From Amphibalanus amphitrite (Eukaryota; Arthropoda; Thecostraca; Balanomorpha; Balanidae), in contig NW_024881701.1 in the NCBI RefSeq assembly GCF_019059575.1, forward strand, positions 124,001 through 188,000: 64,000 bases of DNA. Reading direction: 5' to 3'. Positions 45,301 through 47,998 of this stretch are shown here, in pieces. The notes below the pieces were generated by a model. It searched no databases, was not told the DNA's origin, and was given only the letters and a program-made list of their open reading frames with translations. A program made the position numbers and the translations under genes. Every line of letters starts with the position of its first letter. Position 1 is the first letter of the stretch.

Positions 45301-47998
45301 GGTGTGGCAAGGGAAGCGCCGACACAGCGGGTGAGCTAGTCAGAATGAAGTGAAAAGTCATCGGAAGAATAATTTCCCTTTATTTGAAACCGGGGGCGCC
45401 GTGAGAGATACAGTGAGATGACCCCTACTGAGCTGAATTTACAATGTTCTTGATGATACCACCATTGTCACTGAGATGGAGCAAATCAAGCAAGCATATC
45501 TACTGACGTGTTCATCTGATGTACGAGTAGCATTTATGCAGGATGCAAAAGTTCAAGTTCGCAAGCTGTCACCATGCAATACTTATCTATGATAGTATGC
45601 TTATTGCTTGTTTTCCAGGCTCTAGCGCAGCCGGATAATTTGCGCTTCACAATTAGGTATCGACGTCGAATTTGCATCAGGAGCGTCGCTAATGACTGAT
45701 TTATCGGATAGGCCTGTCATGGTCAATTAACGTCATTGATCACCTTCCATGGCTGTCCTTTTCACGAACTTCTGTCTGCTACCAAAGCAACATCAAAGTA
45801 AGCCGCCCACGAGATTCCTCAGCTGCAACTGCGACGAACATGCGATTAGCATGACAGATCAGAGAGGCAGGAATAAGCTGCAACATAAATAGACAACATT
45901 TATGTACTATCCCAAGTTTACAGGGTCGCAGGTGAATAGCGATGAAGCCGCGACACAGGCACGCGCGGTTGATTGCTTCGTCCAGCGTTGCAGTCTCCCT
46001 ACTGTCATTTACTTCGAAAGCATTAGCTTCGGGCTACCAACAACTTTGACACATGTGCTGCATAGACAGAGCCACAATATGAAAACTGCTTGGCTGTCTC
46101 TCCCCCCGCGCCTCCCAGTAAGCTTCCTCCGTTCCAGCCTCAGATGAGAGCCTGGCGCCTTGCCGCGGTCGGGGGTACCGATTAGCACCGGCCGGATCCC
46201 GGGGCACGTGATGGATCGCACCGCTCACACGGAGGCCAGGGCACTGGCGCGGCGACTGGGGCGCACTAATGGAACGTTAGCGATGCAGCATATAGGGAGC
46301 GGTTGCGAAAAAATCCGTGATAGTATAAATGTAAGCATTGTTACGCAGTGATTTTGACGACAGCTGATGACGAGAAGCAGGAAGTGCTTAGTGCTTACCT
46401 AACACTTTCAAATGTCAGTGTCCGCTGTTGTTATTTACAACGCAGTAATTATAGTCCCCCACTGCAGTGAGCTGTGCCTACACATTAATAAATATGTATT
46501 CCTGCACATTTGAAAAGCGGAGCAGCCCTCATCCTTTTGGATAATTGCTGACCAGCTTTCTTCATCTGTGTGAGTTTCTGCAATTTGTGCACATGATTTG
46601 TGCAGCCATTTGCGTGAGTCAACAAGGCTTAGAATTGGAAGGTGATAAAAAAGGTGTTTCAGAACCAATGTATCCTTTGTTTTTTTTTTTGTATCGTCAA
46701 CTTGTACTATTAATAAAAATGCCACATATGTACATACTAGGGCCCCAATCATATAATAATCCAAAAACCTTAACCAGCAAAAATCAATTCATCAAGGGCT
46801 ATCTCAGTCAGTTGGCATACGCGCCATTTAATTTGCATTTCGAATGTGGCGAATTCGCTCTGTAGGTATATTCACGGCGTGCTGCATCAAAATTGCAGCA
46901 GCGATACCCGCATGTTACGTAAGTCCTAATCTGCAACAGTGCAATCTCTCATGAGATGAATGGTGAAATGGGAGGGAGGAATGTTCATTATATATGGATA
47001 CGATCACCTCCTCGTCACACCAAGTACCTATCTATCTGCTCTGTTCACTTGACTACGTTTCTGATAATTTCATCTGACTGGTAGATGGGATTAAAGCTGG
47101 AGTTGAACAGAGTCGCTCTGTCAGCCGTGCTTGGGAGACGTCCACTCGACTGATCAGCACTGCTGGCAGATGTCCAGTTCGATAGGGCCCCAACTCTCTG
47201 TACTCGAACAGTGCTGATATGCCGATCTGCAGGATGCCAACGGCAGTGCGAAAATATCTATCTCAGGGAGCCGAAACTACAACCACCAAGTCCTTGTCGA
47301 CCATGACTTAGAAAACACAATTATTTAAAATGCCTTAGCGGGCTATGGTTTTCAGTCATCTCATCACAATGCACCACAATCACCATTTCAAAGAAACTGC
47401 TGACCTCACTTCGGTCCAAAAACGCATTCAGAAGCACTCAAGACATGACGGATGCCCGTGCTTATCTAGCGCATTCATAAAACTCGTGTATGTGAACTCA
47501 GACGCCCGCACCGCCCCCACCAAACAGAAGACGTGAGTGCCCAATCTGGCCCATACTATGGTTGGCCACAGGGACGTGGTTATGGCGGCATGGTGCATCC
47601 CACCTTATAAGAATGCTGTCTGAGCGTGATTTTTGCAAAAGTTATAACATAAATGTCGAATTGAATGATACATTTTAATAAGCATCCCTGCATAACAAAT
47701 TTGTCCTACTTTATTGATGATAATTTATCATAAACCAAGAAATGTATTACTCGGGTACATCTGCATGAAATGCTATGTCGCTAGTGGCGCTATTCCTCCA
47801 AAGATCGAGCCCAGTCCATCGGTTCGAAAATTTGTCCGTCTCCAATCGAGGCTCACTCCTGGAGAGCACACTCACCGCCAGTTTCTGGAGGACGTCGTCG
47901 TGTTGCTGCTGAAGCTGCTGTGCCTCCTCAAGTGAGGGCGCCAGATGACTGAGCTCGGGAGTCATCTCCAGACACTTGAGCTCCACCCACTCCTTGTT
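336..47998 (-). CDS. Large spectrin-repeat plus Ig-domain muscle/cytoskeletal protein (CCDC141/zormin-like), 29 exons, partial at both ends
   Basis: This minus-strand gene was assembled from 29 exons with GT/AG junctions: 47876-47998, 40434-40612, 39372-39483, 38070-38205, 36966-37094, 36503-36627, 18023-18214, 14824-14994, 11984-12112, 11366-11488, 11027-11165, 9759-9970, 9322-9498, 8672-8855, 8296-8432, 7922-8049, 7456-7567, 6984-7133, 6153-6362, 5698-5889, 5239-5422, 4854-5038, 4353-4511, 3851-4083, 3359-3564, 2710-3012, 2270-2433, 1016-1144, 336-488. Splice phases agree at every junction, giving 1592 codons without a stop. About 1170 residues are amphipathic helices typical of spectrin-like repeats. 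They are followed by an Ala/Glu-rich coil, a Ser/Pro/Lys-rich linker and I-set Ig domains. From memory, the first two exons resemble the N-terminus of vertebrate CCDC141; Drosophila zormin is the other candidate relative. A scaffold role in muscle or at the cytoskeleton is inferred. The start exon, promoter and 3' end were not found. Confidence 0.85.
1016..1144 (-). CDS. Exon 28: C-terminal half of I-set Ig domain 3
   Basis: It encodes 43 residues: LTFDGRRATLTIAEPFPKD, then AGTYTIVANNAAGQATCSC, ending NVSVK. The F-strand position reads YTIVANN, so the partner Cys of LEC is not at the usual place. Phase is 0/0; the donor is AAG|GTCAGA. Confidence 0.9.
2270..2433 (-). CDS. Exon 27: N-terminal half of I-set Ig domain 3
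   Basis: It encodes PRTPSEAPRFTTPLSNVMA, then TGQKLRLECAVRALPHPEL and TWLHNNKPVRDNVDAK. Here the canonical B-strand Cys (LEC) and the core Trp are both present. One base is carried in; exit phase is 0. Confidence 0.9.
2710..3012 (-). CDS. Exon 26: I-set Ig domain 2, complete in one exon
   Basis: It encodes an acidic linker, then PPIFTRQLTDCRVREGRPL, the core VTGNPLPVVTWLRDGTCVD, and QDGGQFVCRASNMLGADQT. As in domain 1, the B-strand Cys is replaced (LLLAATVTG) while Cys residues sit after the Trp and in strand E. One base is carried in and one out. The donor is GAAC|GTGAGT. Confidence 0.92.
3359..3564 (-). CDS. Exon 25: C-terminal half of I-set Ig domain 1
   Basis: It encodes VSGVPAPKVNWQKDGVSCD, then the E/F strands LTIEETMVDDTGTFTCRAW and the G strand SCRLTVR. 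The I-set core Trp and the DTGTFTC motif are present. Two bases are carried in and one out. Confidence 0.9.
3851..4083 (-). CDS. Exon 24: Ser/Pro linker and N-terminal half of Ig domain 1
   Basis: It encodes a Ser/Glu/Pro linker with a basic cluster (PPKRPKRDEPPPAPP), then the Ig strand A segment PTFTEPLRDHTVQDGVRHT. The B-strand position that normally carries Cys reads LQAR. Phase is 0 in and 2 out; the acceptor is CCCCTGCAG. Confidence 0.85.
4353..4511 (-). CDS. Exon 23: Ala/Glu-rich coil and linker
   Basis: It encodes EAEVARSATAAADEARRAA, then EDMPRPMTPLVVPKVDVCT, ending TEITK: the coiled region gives way to a Pro-containing linker. Phase is 0/0. The acceptor is CTGACCCAG and the donor AAG|GTATTG. 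Confidence 0.8.
4675..4875. repeat. Tandem repeat of the exon-22 donor region
   Basis: A CT-rich minisatellite in which the exon 22 end and donor (plus-strand gacctgtttggcggcctccc, at 4785 and again at 4851) recur with a period near 66 bp. More diverged copies lie at about 4680 and 4730. Confidence 0.7.
4854..5038 (-). CDS. Exon 22: coiled-coil segment
   Basis: It encodes ASPPRRLASVTQDSQEMVE, then GGSLEQLQREHDSLRREKD, ending LSAEREAAKQ: a heptad-rich charged coiled coil. One base is carried in; exit phase is 0. The donor CAG|GTCAGA and neighbouring exon end are repeated in the adjacent intron. Confidence 0.85.
5239..5422 (-). CDS. Exon 21: spectrin-like repeat
   Basis: It encodes AEDWYKSGGRLLVDVARQV, then EEAHQLRADIGQFLTPGAQ, ending GGLAHQLYG. 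The Trp at the fourth residue fits helix A. Phase is 0 in and 1 out; the donor is TATG|GTGAGG. Confidence 0.85.
5698..5889 (-). CDS. Exon 20: spectrin-like repeat
   Basis: It encodes 64 residues beginning GTGRQIENFVSTAHEYLGG, with QLEALQDRWTAFQRQVAEN in the middle and ending FTLLEE. The LQDRW motif matches helix C of spectrin repeats. Phase is 0/0 and the donor is GAG|GTGGGT. Confidence 0.88.
6153..6362 (-). CDS. Exon 19: spectrin-like repeat
   Basis: It encodes 70 residues: TKWESAQTTRKELLERQVT, then STINSQLTDLSDQLARARG, ending FNTFEETIE. Phase is 0/0. The acceptor is CCCACCAG and the donor GAG|GTGCGG. Confidence 0.85.
6984..7133 (-). CDS. Exon 18: basic, non-helical insert (possibly alternative)
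   Basis: It encodes 50 residues beginning NSAREATSSKTNTDTPSTE, then a basic patch QRRRVAAGTHVLVYYFPRQ, ending RDQ. It fits phase 0/0 between exons 17 and 19, but its composition is not spectrin-like, its acceptor CCCCATAG is weaker, and exons 17 and 19 would also join without it. It may be an alternatively used exon. Confidence 0.6.
7456..7567 (-). CDS. Exon 17: coiled/spectrin-like segment
   Basis: It encodes LAGEELECVAERLRQVEPP and ends DISQLREALDKES. Two bases are carried in from exon 16 and the exit phase is 0. The acceptor is GCCCCCAG and the donor TCG|GTACGT. Confidence 0.8.
7585..7760. repeat. Degenerate GGTCA-rich tandem repeat in intron 16
   Basis: Short irregular units built on ggtca (aggtcat, aggtcag, aggtcac, aaggtcaagg, gggtcat) follow each other next to the exon 17 acceptor. 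No gene is apparent in it. Confidence 0.5.
7922..8049 (-). CDS. Exon 16: coiled/spectrin-like segment
   Basis: It encodes VESSVQKRKHLDSSRPLPK and then EECQQALKDLETTQNAFNE. Phase is 0 in and 2 out; the donor is TTCAG|GTACGT. There is no start codon, so it is visible only through its splice sites and phase. Confidence 0.8.
8296..8432 (-). CDS. Exon 15: spectrin-like helices
   Basis: It encodes AGETSRSAERLSRELNTRK and then LLQMIVSYLRKLKD. One base is carried in; exit phase is 0. A long T-tract precedes the TTTTAG acceptor; the donor is GAC|GTGAGT. Confidence 0.85.
8672..8855 (-). CDS. Exon 14: spectrin-like repeat
   Basis: It encodes VEESVTYLESQLYPILRET and then the long helix MDRVLPLLRQAQADVQQME. 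Phase is 0 in and 1 out. The acceptor is CCCTCCCCAG and the donor AAAAAG|GTACGG. Confidence 0.85.
9199..9361. repeat. 121-bp tandem duplication over the exon-13 donor
   Basis: Positions 9199-9238 repeat 9320-9359 almost exactly, covering the last 38 exon bases plus the GT donor on the minus strand. The spacer is CT-rich. Confidence 0.8.
9322..9498 (-). CDS. Exon 13: spectrin-like repeat
   Basis: It encodes 59 residues beginning VRDPYLDVAAARSCVEAIV and ending VQRQWERVQRDARK. Phase is 0/0 and the donor is AAG|GTGGGT. The last 38 nt of the exon and its donor are duplicated 121 bp downstream (9199-9238), leaving a second usable-looking donor. Confidence 0.85.
9759..9970 (-). CDS. Exon 12: spectrin-like repeat
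   Basis: It encodes SRLDLSRVYQRFHQQTEPL, then EQLRKLEDQWMNMQQQYHQ, ending RFIDRSYQ. The LEDQW motif is typical of helix C in spectrin repeats. One base is carried in; exit phase is 0. The donor CAG|GTAAGT is consensus. Confidence 0.88.
11027..11165 (-). CDS. Exon 11: spectrin-like helices
   Basis: It encodes SKGEEIDSLLFGVADVVRH and then LEEKTADLRSQWTALQQVI. The second helix carries the spectrin-like L..QW..L pattern. Phase is 0 in and 1 out; the donor is ATCG|GTACGT. Confidence 0.85.
11366..11488 (-). CDS. Exon 10: spectrin-like helices
   Basis: It encodes 41 residues: LYGWLSNTADSFLRSHYEL, then a helix ending HEQMQRDVM. The Trp near the start is the usual position of the conserved spectrin helix-A Trp. 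Phase is 0/0 and the donor is ATG|GTGAGT. Confidence 0.85.
11984..12112 (-). CDS. Exon 9: spectrin-like helices
   Basis: It encodes 43 residues beginning GVTRCLDDLRRRLATLTTR, followed by a Gln/His-rich helix and ending FFDKYSL. Phase is 0/0. The acceptor is GTCCCTCAG and the donor CTG|GTAGGT. Confidence 0.85.
12274..13457 (+). mobile_element. TTAA-flanked, GGTCA-rich MITE-like element, copy 1
   Basis: The 1184-bp unit begins TTAACCTTCGCCCCAGT and ends in the near-reverse complement ACTGGGGCGCGGGTTAA, so a TTAA target duplication and CC-starting inverted ends are likely, as in piggyBac-like elements. A second inverted pair, CATATGTTACCACCC next to a G-run and its exact complement near the right end, lies just inside. 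The interior has no long ORF but is packed with AGGTCA/TGACCT words. It sits in the intron between exons 8 and 9. Confidence 0.75.
14318..14370. other. Overlapping small inverted repeats
   Basis: AGCTTCCCT (14318) pairs with AGGGAAGCT (14337), and the overlapping CCCTCGGCAT (14323) pairs with ATGCCGAGGG (14361), giving two mutually exclusive hairpins in an intron. Confidence 0.4.
14824..14994 (-). CDS. Exon 8: spectrin-like helices
   Basis: It encodes 57 residues: ASDRLLQLEADLQAAPAAD, then LGRISRALRETAEPALIRG, ending QPGTE. Phase is 0/0. The acceptor is CCCCCTGCAG and the donor GAG|GTGAGT. Diverged copies of the acceptor segment continue up to about 15240. Confidence 0.85.
15000..15240. repeat. 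Diverged tandem copies of the exon-8 acceptor segment
   Basis: Units containing atgcctgcag or acgcctgcag separated by GT-rich sequence recur about every 45-60 bp beyond the exon 8 acceptor. The rest of the intron to 18022 shows nothing I can identify. Confidence 0.5.
18023..18214 (-). CDS. Exon 7: spectrin-like helices
   Basis: It encodes 64 residues beginning SIQDRGLHLLRAAEGLVQ and ending AAAEFFRLAQQ. Phase is 0/0. The acceptor is CTTCCCCAG and the donor CAG|GTCAGT. On the coding strand a (TC)n tract begins about 40 nt before the acceptor. Confidence 0.85.
18255..18343. repeat. (GA)n microsatellite
   Basis: An uninterrupted GA tract of about 90 bp. On the minus strand it is a (TC)n tract lying just upstream of the exon 7 acceptor. 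Confidence 0.97.
21255..23411 (+). CDS. Secreted protein with five C-type lectin-like domains
   Basis: A single uninterrupted 718-aa ORF starting at ATG 21255 (A at -3). An N-terminal signal peptide (MLVFRCTLALSLVATAFT) is followed by five CTLDs at roughly residues 19-143, 145-276, 304-411, 415-548 and 587-714. Two Ser/Thr/Pro-rich linkers lie near 278-303 and 550-586. Each domain has the C-x-x-x-W/HCY opening, a WIGL/FIGA/VWVGL-type core and closing Cys pair. Only the second domain has an EPN sugar-specificity triad (near residue 240) together with WSDHKC, where WND would be canonical; the others lack EPN or QPD. Calcium-dependent mannose-type binding is therefore plausible only for domain 2. 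The gene has no introns and lies antisense inside an intron of the spectrin/Ig gene. A role in immunity or adhesion is inferred from the family. Confidence 0.93.
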   Translation: MLVFRCTLALSLVATAFTDCPGSPWKEWNGHCYRLSASTATWLEIRDVCKHPFKQADVASVGSWEENRFILENILKQQSAWLGLRLRKERRCWTDKSPVKFMHFRSNVPLDDVTDAVVQLAGTTGHWELVSPYGGKKLHAVCKMPSCECKEGWVKQKNRCYKPIKCPLRWLDARERCQRMAPMADLATINSSSENDFLVNMMSNKMPFWIGLNDREQEGEYQWSGAGGETTPAYRNWAVSEPNGARHTEDCVQVGTSGQWSDHKCQDQPKSYVCQQPMCGNRAHPPHSGQEGGAVSSTDGGSPRCPNGWRLGGSKCYSKPTSPESFDRAEELCKEQHPRSHIANVTSLPENDKVFLQASGSLPVWIRHSERGSSNWQTGVTAASSARCATLQSSGQWSREQCDEKHPGICELSSCVPKCPQHWYLFQGNCYFIKGIGTLKHATESCESVGGHLPSILSQDENDFITALIFRWRRNTKHARTSCRPFAFIGASRADKTSPWSWSDGADWGTPRWAHGDGDRGTCAALNSEGRWKSFDCEAYKLMFLCKKDPCRDQFGPLHSPNRDTSSHLTTHPVETLTTAAPRPKPKICPNDGRHWHEESGVCLASFTSSPSTFTSAFKTCTYKKDGFAVSLPVVRFKDTLEALLKLTGGRDVWVGLTRRYTSVWYWHDVVRATDLQWQLKPTADTRCTSIDGDMGGLVARRCSDKLIFFCEARRLPN
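25069..26235 (+). mobile_element. TTAA-flanked, GGTCA-rich MITE-like element, copy 2
   Basis: The 1167-bp unit starts TTAACCCGCGCCCTGCTGG and ends GGGCGCGGGTTAA. Local palindromes GGGGGGTGTTTGAACACC and GGGGGGTGTTCAAACACC lie near each end. Its interior matches copy 1, most strikingly a stretch of about 100 bp (25638-25738 against 12879-12977) that is nearly identical and rich in TGACCT/AGGTCA. No coding capacity is evident. Confidence 0.8.
26270..26815. repeat. Four diverged tandem units with CACGTG palindromes
   Basis: Each unit contains atctcgagaacggctgggcc-like sequence followed by gattgcgctcaaatttgg-like sequence. The third and fourth units start at 26549 and 26676 with GCACGTGCGCACGTGCAG. 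Confidence 0.7.
27470..28477 (-). mobile_element. TTAA-flanked, GGTCA-rich MITE-like element, copy 3 (reverse orientation)
   Basis: The 1008-bp unit is bounded by TTAACCCTATTCCTGGCGG and its complement CCGCCAGGAATAGGGTTAA. G-run/core/C-run motifs lie just inside both ends. The interior is rich in GGTCA words, and the segment around 28100-28210 reads as the reverse complement of the left half of copies 1 and 2, so this copy is inverted relative to them. Confidence 0.8.
30089..30125 (+). promoter_or_regulatory. TATA box and initiator of the cuticle-protein gene
   Basis: TATAAA at 30089-30094 is followed 34 bp later by the arthropod initiator TCAGT at 30121-30125 (A at 30123 as likely +1). The resulting 5' UTR of about 85 nt leads to the ATG at 30208. 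Confidence 0.8.
30208..30222 (+). CDS. Cuticle protein, exon 1 (start of signal peptide)
   Basis: ATG GCG GGA GCC AAG encodes MAGAK and is followed directly by the donor GTGAGA. Tiny first exons coding only a few residues are typical of arthropod RR cuticular genes. Joined to 31276 it gives the hydrophobic start MAGAKGLLLMLCTAGSVTG, which a start inside the second exon would not. Confidence 0.85.
31276..35814 (+). CDS. Large RR (chitin_bind_4) cuticular protein with repeated VPTLLKPLGLP motifs, exon 2
   Basis: With exon 1 this gives a 1517-aa secreted protein. After the signal peptide comes a Ser/Gln/Gly/Pro-rich region holding 13 copies of a (V/I)PTxLKPLxLPxT/P motif between residues about 228 and 995. 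Four S-Y-V-P-P motifs are spread among the first ones. A Gly/Ser-rich low-complexity block follows (about 1235-1400), then a single Rebers-Riddiford domain near residues 1405-1480 (FEIDENGNYEYSYEQSNG, then YRYRGPDGREYIVEYTADE). The domain is expected to bind chitin in the extracellular cuticle. The acceptor CCGCCCACAG at 31266-31275 preserves phase 0. Most of the sequence outside the RR domain is likely disordered or elastic; that is inference. Confidence 0.95.
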   Translation, partial: GLLLMLCTAGSVTGTLQPGGQQQLGAGSLNGVNIGGGTFTKPGEPLRPFPPQQRPASPPGRLPQLYFPPPTPGNAQIAIEPADEFTQLPSGPPIGIGDPLPTFIQPEFGGWIPMTSSPETEPAAQTGGQNFGLSSASSSQQPTDFGISQGPSPSGLQPQAGNGDNGLSFASGASSSSTQEELLTNAWSQAPTAQSAGGNSGLPSSYVPPTQGINSAISQGGNVPTLLKPLDLPQPQESFQQSPSQSFSGNPDASSSFASSNEGGNSFPAQSIPAGLNPSGFPQTGGIPSQFLSPTDGDSSVGSSFSSTEQLQSGNEASLSGGSVTDGGFSQSPQSGSTDVNLPSSYVPPFSEAAGSSSQGNQVPTELKPLGLPETGGFAQSSFQTGNENNQPFTSGGDNSLVQGVVPTLLKPLGLPQPENVSEFTSQTSGGGSSGGLPSSYVPPSTGFVGTLTQGEGPVPTSLKPITLPPTGGFSQPSITQSESESTDSSFSSNIATASSFGGASTQGGFVSTELKPLNLPQTGQPANSFSSQTVGGNAAITSSSSFGSSSFQSNNPPFQSQQSPIPTILKPLNLPQTEPVPTSLKPLGLPETEDQTVLTLLKPLGLPPTGRPSSQEAFQENIGPLAPSYVPPTPEGEDSFSQGGSIPDELKPLGLLQTSELFQASQSLAGNSVDAEPVPTLLKPLGLPQPEEPFLSQLESQAGGSTFGESPSQQQASAGGGSFTQSGIVPTQLKPLGLPQPDGFVSTSSVETEGDNYGYSPSSSTSSSGQSEPPQSGASIPNLIPGNFQSQVTGSQPGSQSASGGGTSSASSFGSFGGGEGVFSQGSATGGSEPVVNQQGSNGGFASYPQPSEGSPSETGNSFIDETDSSPQTIPTLLKPLDLPTPDGYSPGSSAEIAGGGSSSSYSPVVPEGGSSPVTSSAGGSSSQFSQQTSSGATSPTDNYQPSSGSEEGSSAQQFGEILTQTSTGSVSSGAVPTLLKPLDLPPQENVESLQQFGQTAFQSAEAVATQQQSSAPTDGYVETQPPLTSEAFVDSGAASSEGAVQSGSLEEYGSPNSQSLLESEGNTGEVGSSGFATLPTGLVPGNGNSQSPPQIGEPVYQPEIALGVAASGDTGSSVPFPRPPAQSEPLGPPQPATTSQTSSSGSSFGPPESPPSLVIDEQLLTGPSGGPLAVAAPGIPAAAGGGDNTSGFGVSSTGGDEISNISGDIGSGGDTISGGGGGEGEIDVGTGSSGFSGSSGFSGSGSSGGFGGSGSSSGFGGNEGDSGFSGSGSSSGFSGSGGSSGSGGSGSSSGTTGTSISSSNSISSGGASSTAGVTGSVAAGGAISSSLGNAEGGTVSGGFGNAGSIGISSSPTSISSISGTGGSSISSTGGSSISSTGDSSIASTGSSSGGSDGPVEILSQTFEIDENGNYEYSYEQSNGQAAQESGQFTAGAEPETGTLASTGSYRYRGPDGREYIVEYTADERGFLPTGDHLPKPPEQIPAYAELRRRYPALFWAEKLGIREPEE
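36147..36157 (+). terminator. Polyadenylation signals of the cuticle-protein gene
   Basis: Two overlapping AATAAA hexamers at 36147 and 36152 lie about 335 bp after the stop codon, downstream of a T/GT-rich 3' UTR. Confidence 0.75.
36503..36627 (-). CDS. Exon 6: spectrin-like helices
   Basis: It encodes EVERRAEQSRHQLLSACEL and then SADILLYEHTKMEAQTK. One base is carried in; exit phase is 0. The donor AAG|GTAAGT is consensus. The following intron is about 18 kb and hosts two plus-strand genes. Confidence 0.85.
36966..37094 (-). CDS. Exon 5: spectrin-like repeat start (VERWMESL helix)
   Basis: It encodes CVQVERWMESLHDRRRLVD and then LFTNRRHILEQCLALAGFH. The acceptor at 37095-37097 was chosen over the CAG 11 bases further in because only it restores the frame with exon 4. 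The upstream side is a tandem array of near-copies of this exon edge, so alternative 5' ends are possible. The donor is CTAG|GTCAGA. Confidence 0.7.
   Translation of the reverse strand, partial: PVFRWNDGWSPYTTGAGWWTSSSPTGDTSWSSAWRWPGSTPT
37069..37400. repeat. Tandem array of the exon-5 acceptor region
   Basis: The exon 5 edge (plus-strand actccatccaccgctccacctg) recurs near 37139, 37195, 37264, 37344 and 37759, with units of about 55-80 bp that carry ctgtaacacaaacacag between copies. Each copy keeps an acceptor-like CAG on the minus strand and an open VERWMESL-like reading. Confidence 0.8.
37409..37757 (-). mobile_element. SINE-like retroelement with A-rich tail and 8-bp target duplication, copy 1
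   Basis: AAACAGGG at 37409-37416 and 37750-37757 flanks a 333-bp insert. On the minus strand it ends CCCAACAAAAAAAA, so it looks like a poly-A retroelement in reverse orientation. It has split the sixth copy of the exon-5 edge array. No Pol III box was recognised with confidence. Confidence 0.7.
38070..38205 (-). CDS. Exon 4: spectrin-like helices
   Basis: It encodes VRKGVLEGSMLTLQEGN and LLLEKLRLLATRGTVDSR up to QIRTALQT. Phase is 0 in and 1 out. The donor ACCT|GTAAGT is consensus and the acceptor is TTCCACAG. Confidence 0.8.
38855..39180 (-). mobile_element. SINE-like retroelement, copy 2
   Basis: Homologous to the insert at 37417-37749 over its whole length. Shared blocks include ctgaccagaccatttcagag, gagtcgccggggctgag and ggtgcctgtccagcccgg. 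It sits in the intron between exons 3 and 4; a target duplication is not clear. Confidence 0.7.
39372..39483 (-). CDS. Exon 3: spectrin-like linker segment
   Basis: It encodes RSRNFSDVMDLADGVFGD and then an acidic Ala/Glu stretch ending AIRRLLD. Two bases are carried in from the previous exon; exit phase is 0. The donor GAT|GTAAGT is strong and the acceptor is TTGCAG. Confidence 0.8.
40262..40459. repeat. 49-bp tandem repeat spanning the exon-2 donor
   Basis: Four copies with an exact 49-bp period (atcatctcta at 40272, 40321, 40370 and 40419, with small changes) each contain the last 23 exon bases plus the donor CAG|GTCAGT on the minus strand. More diverged copies appear at 40120-40220. Confidence 0.9.
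40434..40612 (-). CDS. Exon 2: spectrin-like repeat, helices A-B
   Basis: It encodes SKESPVEELLNQADQLIAR followed by a second long helix with AMAESLAMAWRELNAQLEQ. Entry phase is 0 and exit phase 2. The acceptor is CCCCTCAG and the donor CACAG|GTCAGT. The donor end lies inside a 49-bp tandem repeat, so several identical downstream donors exist on the same strand; the first was chosen because it gives the phase needed by the next exon. Confidence 0.85.
40960..41190. repeat. GC-rich GGGCGGTGGACGGCAGG minisatellite
   Basis: Irregular 15-25 bp units built on gggcggtggacggcaggc. The remainder of this intron (41200-47875) shows no recognisable exon or gene apart from a promoter-like patch near 41911. 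Confidence 0.7.
41911..41941 (+). promoter_or_regulatory. Promoter-like TATAAAA with no gene found downstream
   Basis: TATAAAA at 41911-41917 lies in a GC-rich patch, with a CA dinucleotide about 29 bp downstream. The next ATG is more than 100 bp away and no coding exon follows, so this may be chance or the start of a gene with an unseen structure. Confidence 0.2.
47876..47998 (-). CDS. Exon 1 seen of the spectrin/Ig gene (start of spectrin-like region)
   Basis: It encodes 41 residues opening NKEWVELKCLEMTPELSHL and continuing with a Gln-rich helix. Phase is 0/0. The acceptor reads ATGTTCCAG and the donor GCG|GTGAGT. This is the most upstream exon I could support; an upstream exon with the initiator Met must exist because no in-frame Met and promoter are visible here. 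Confidence 0.85.
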
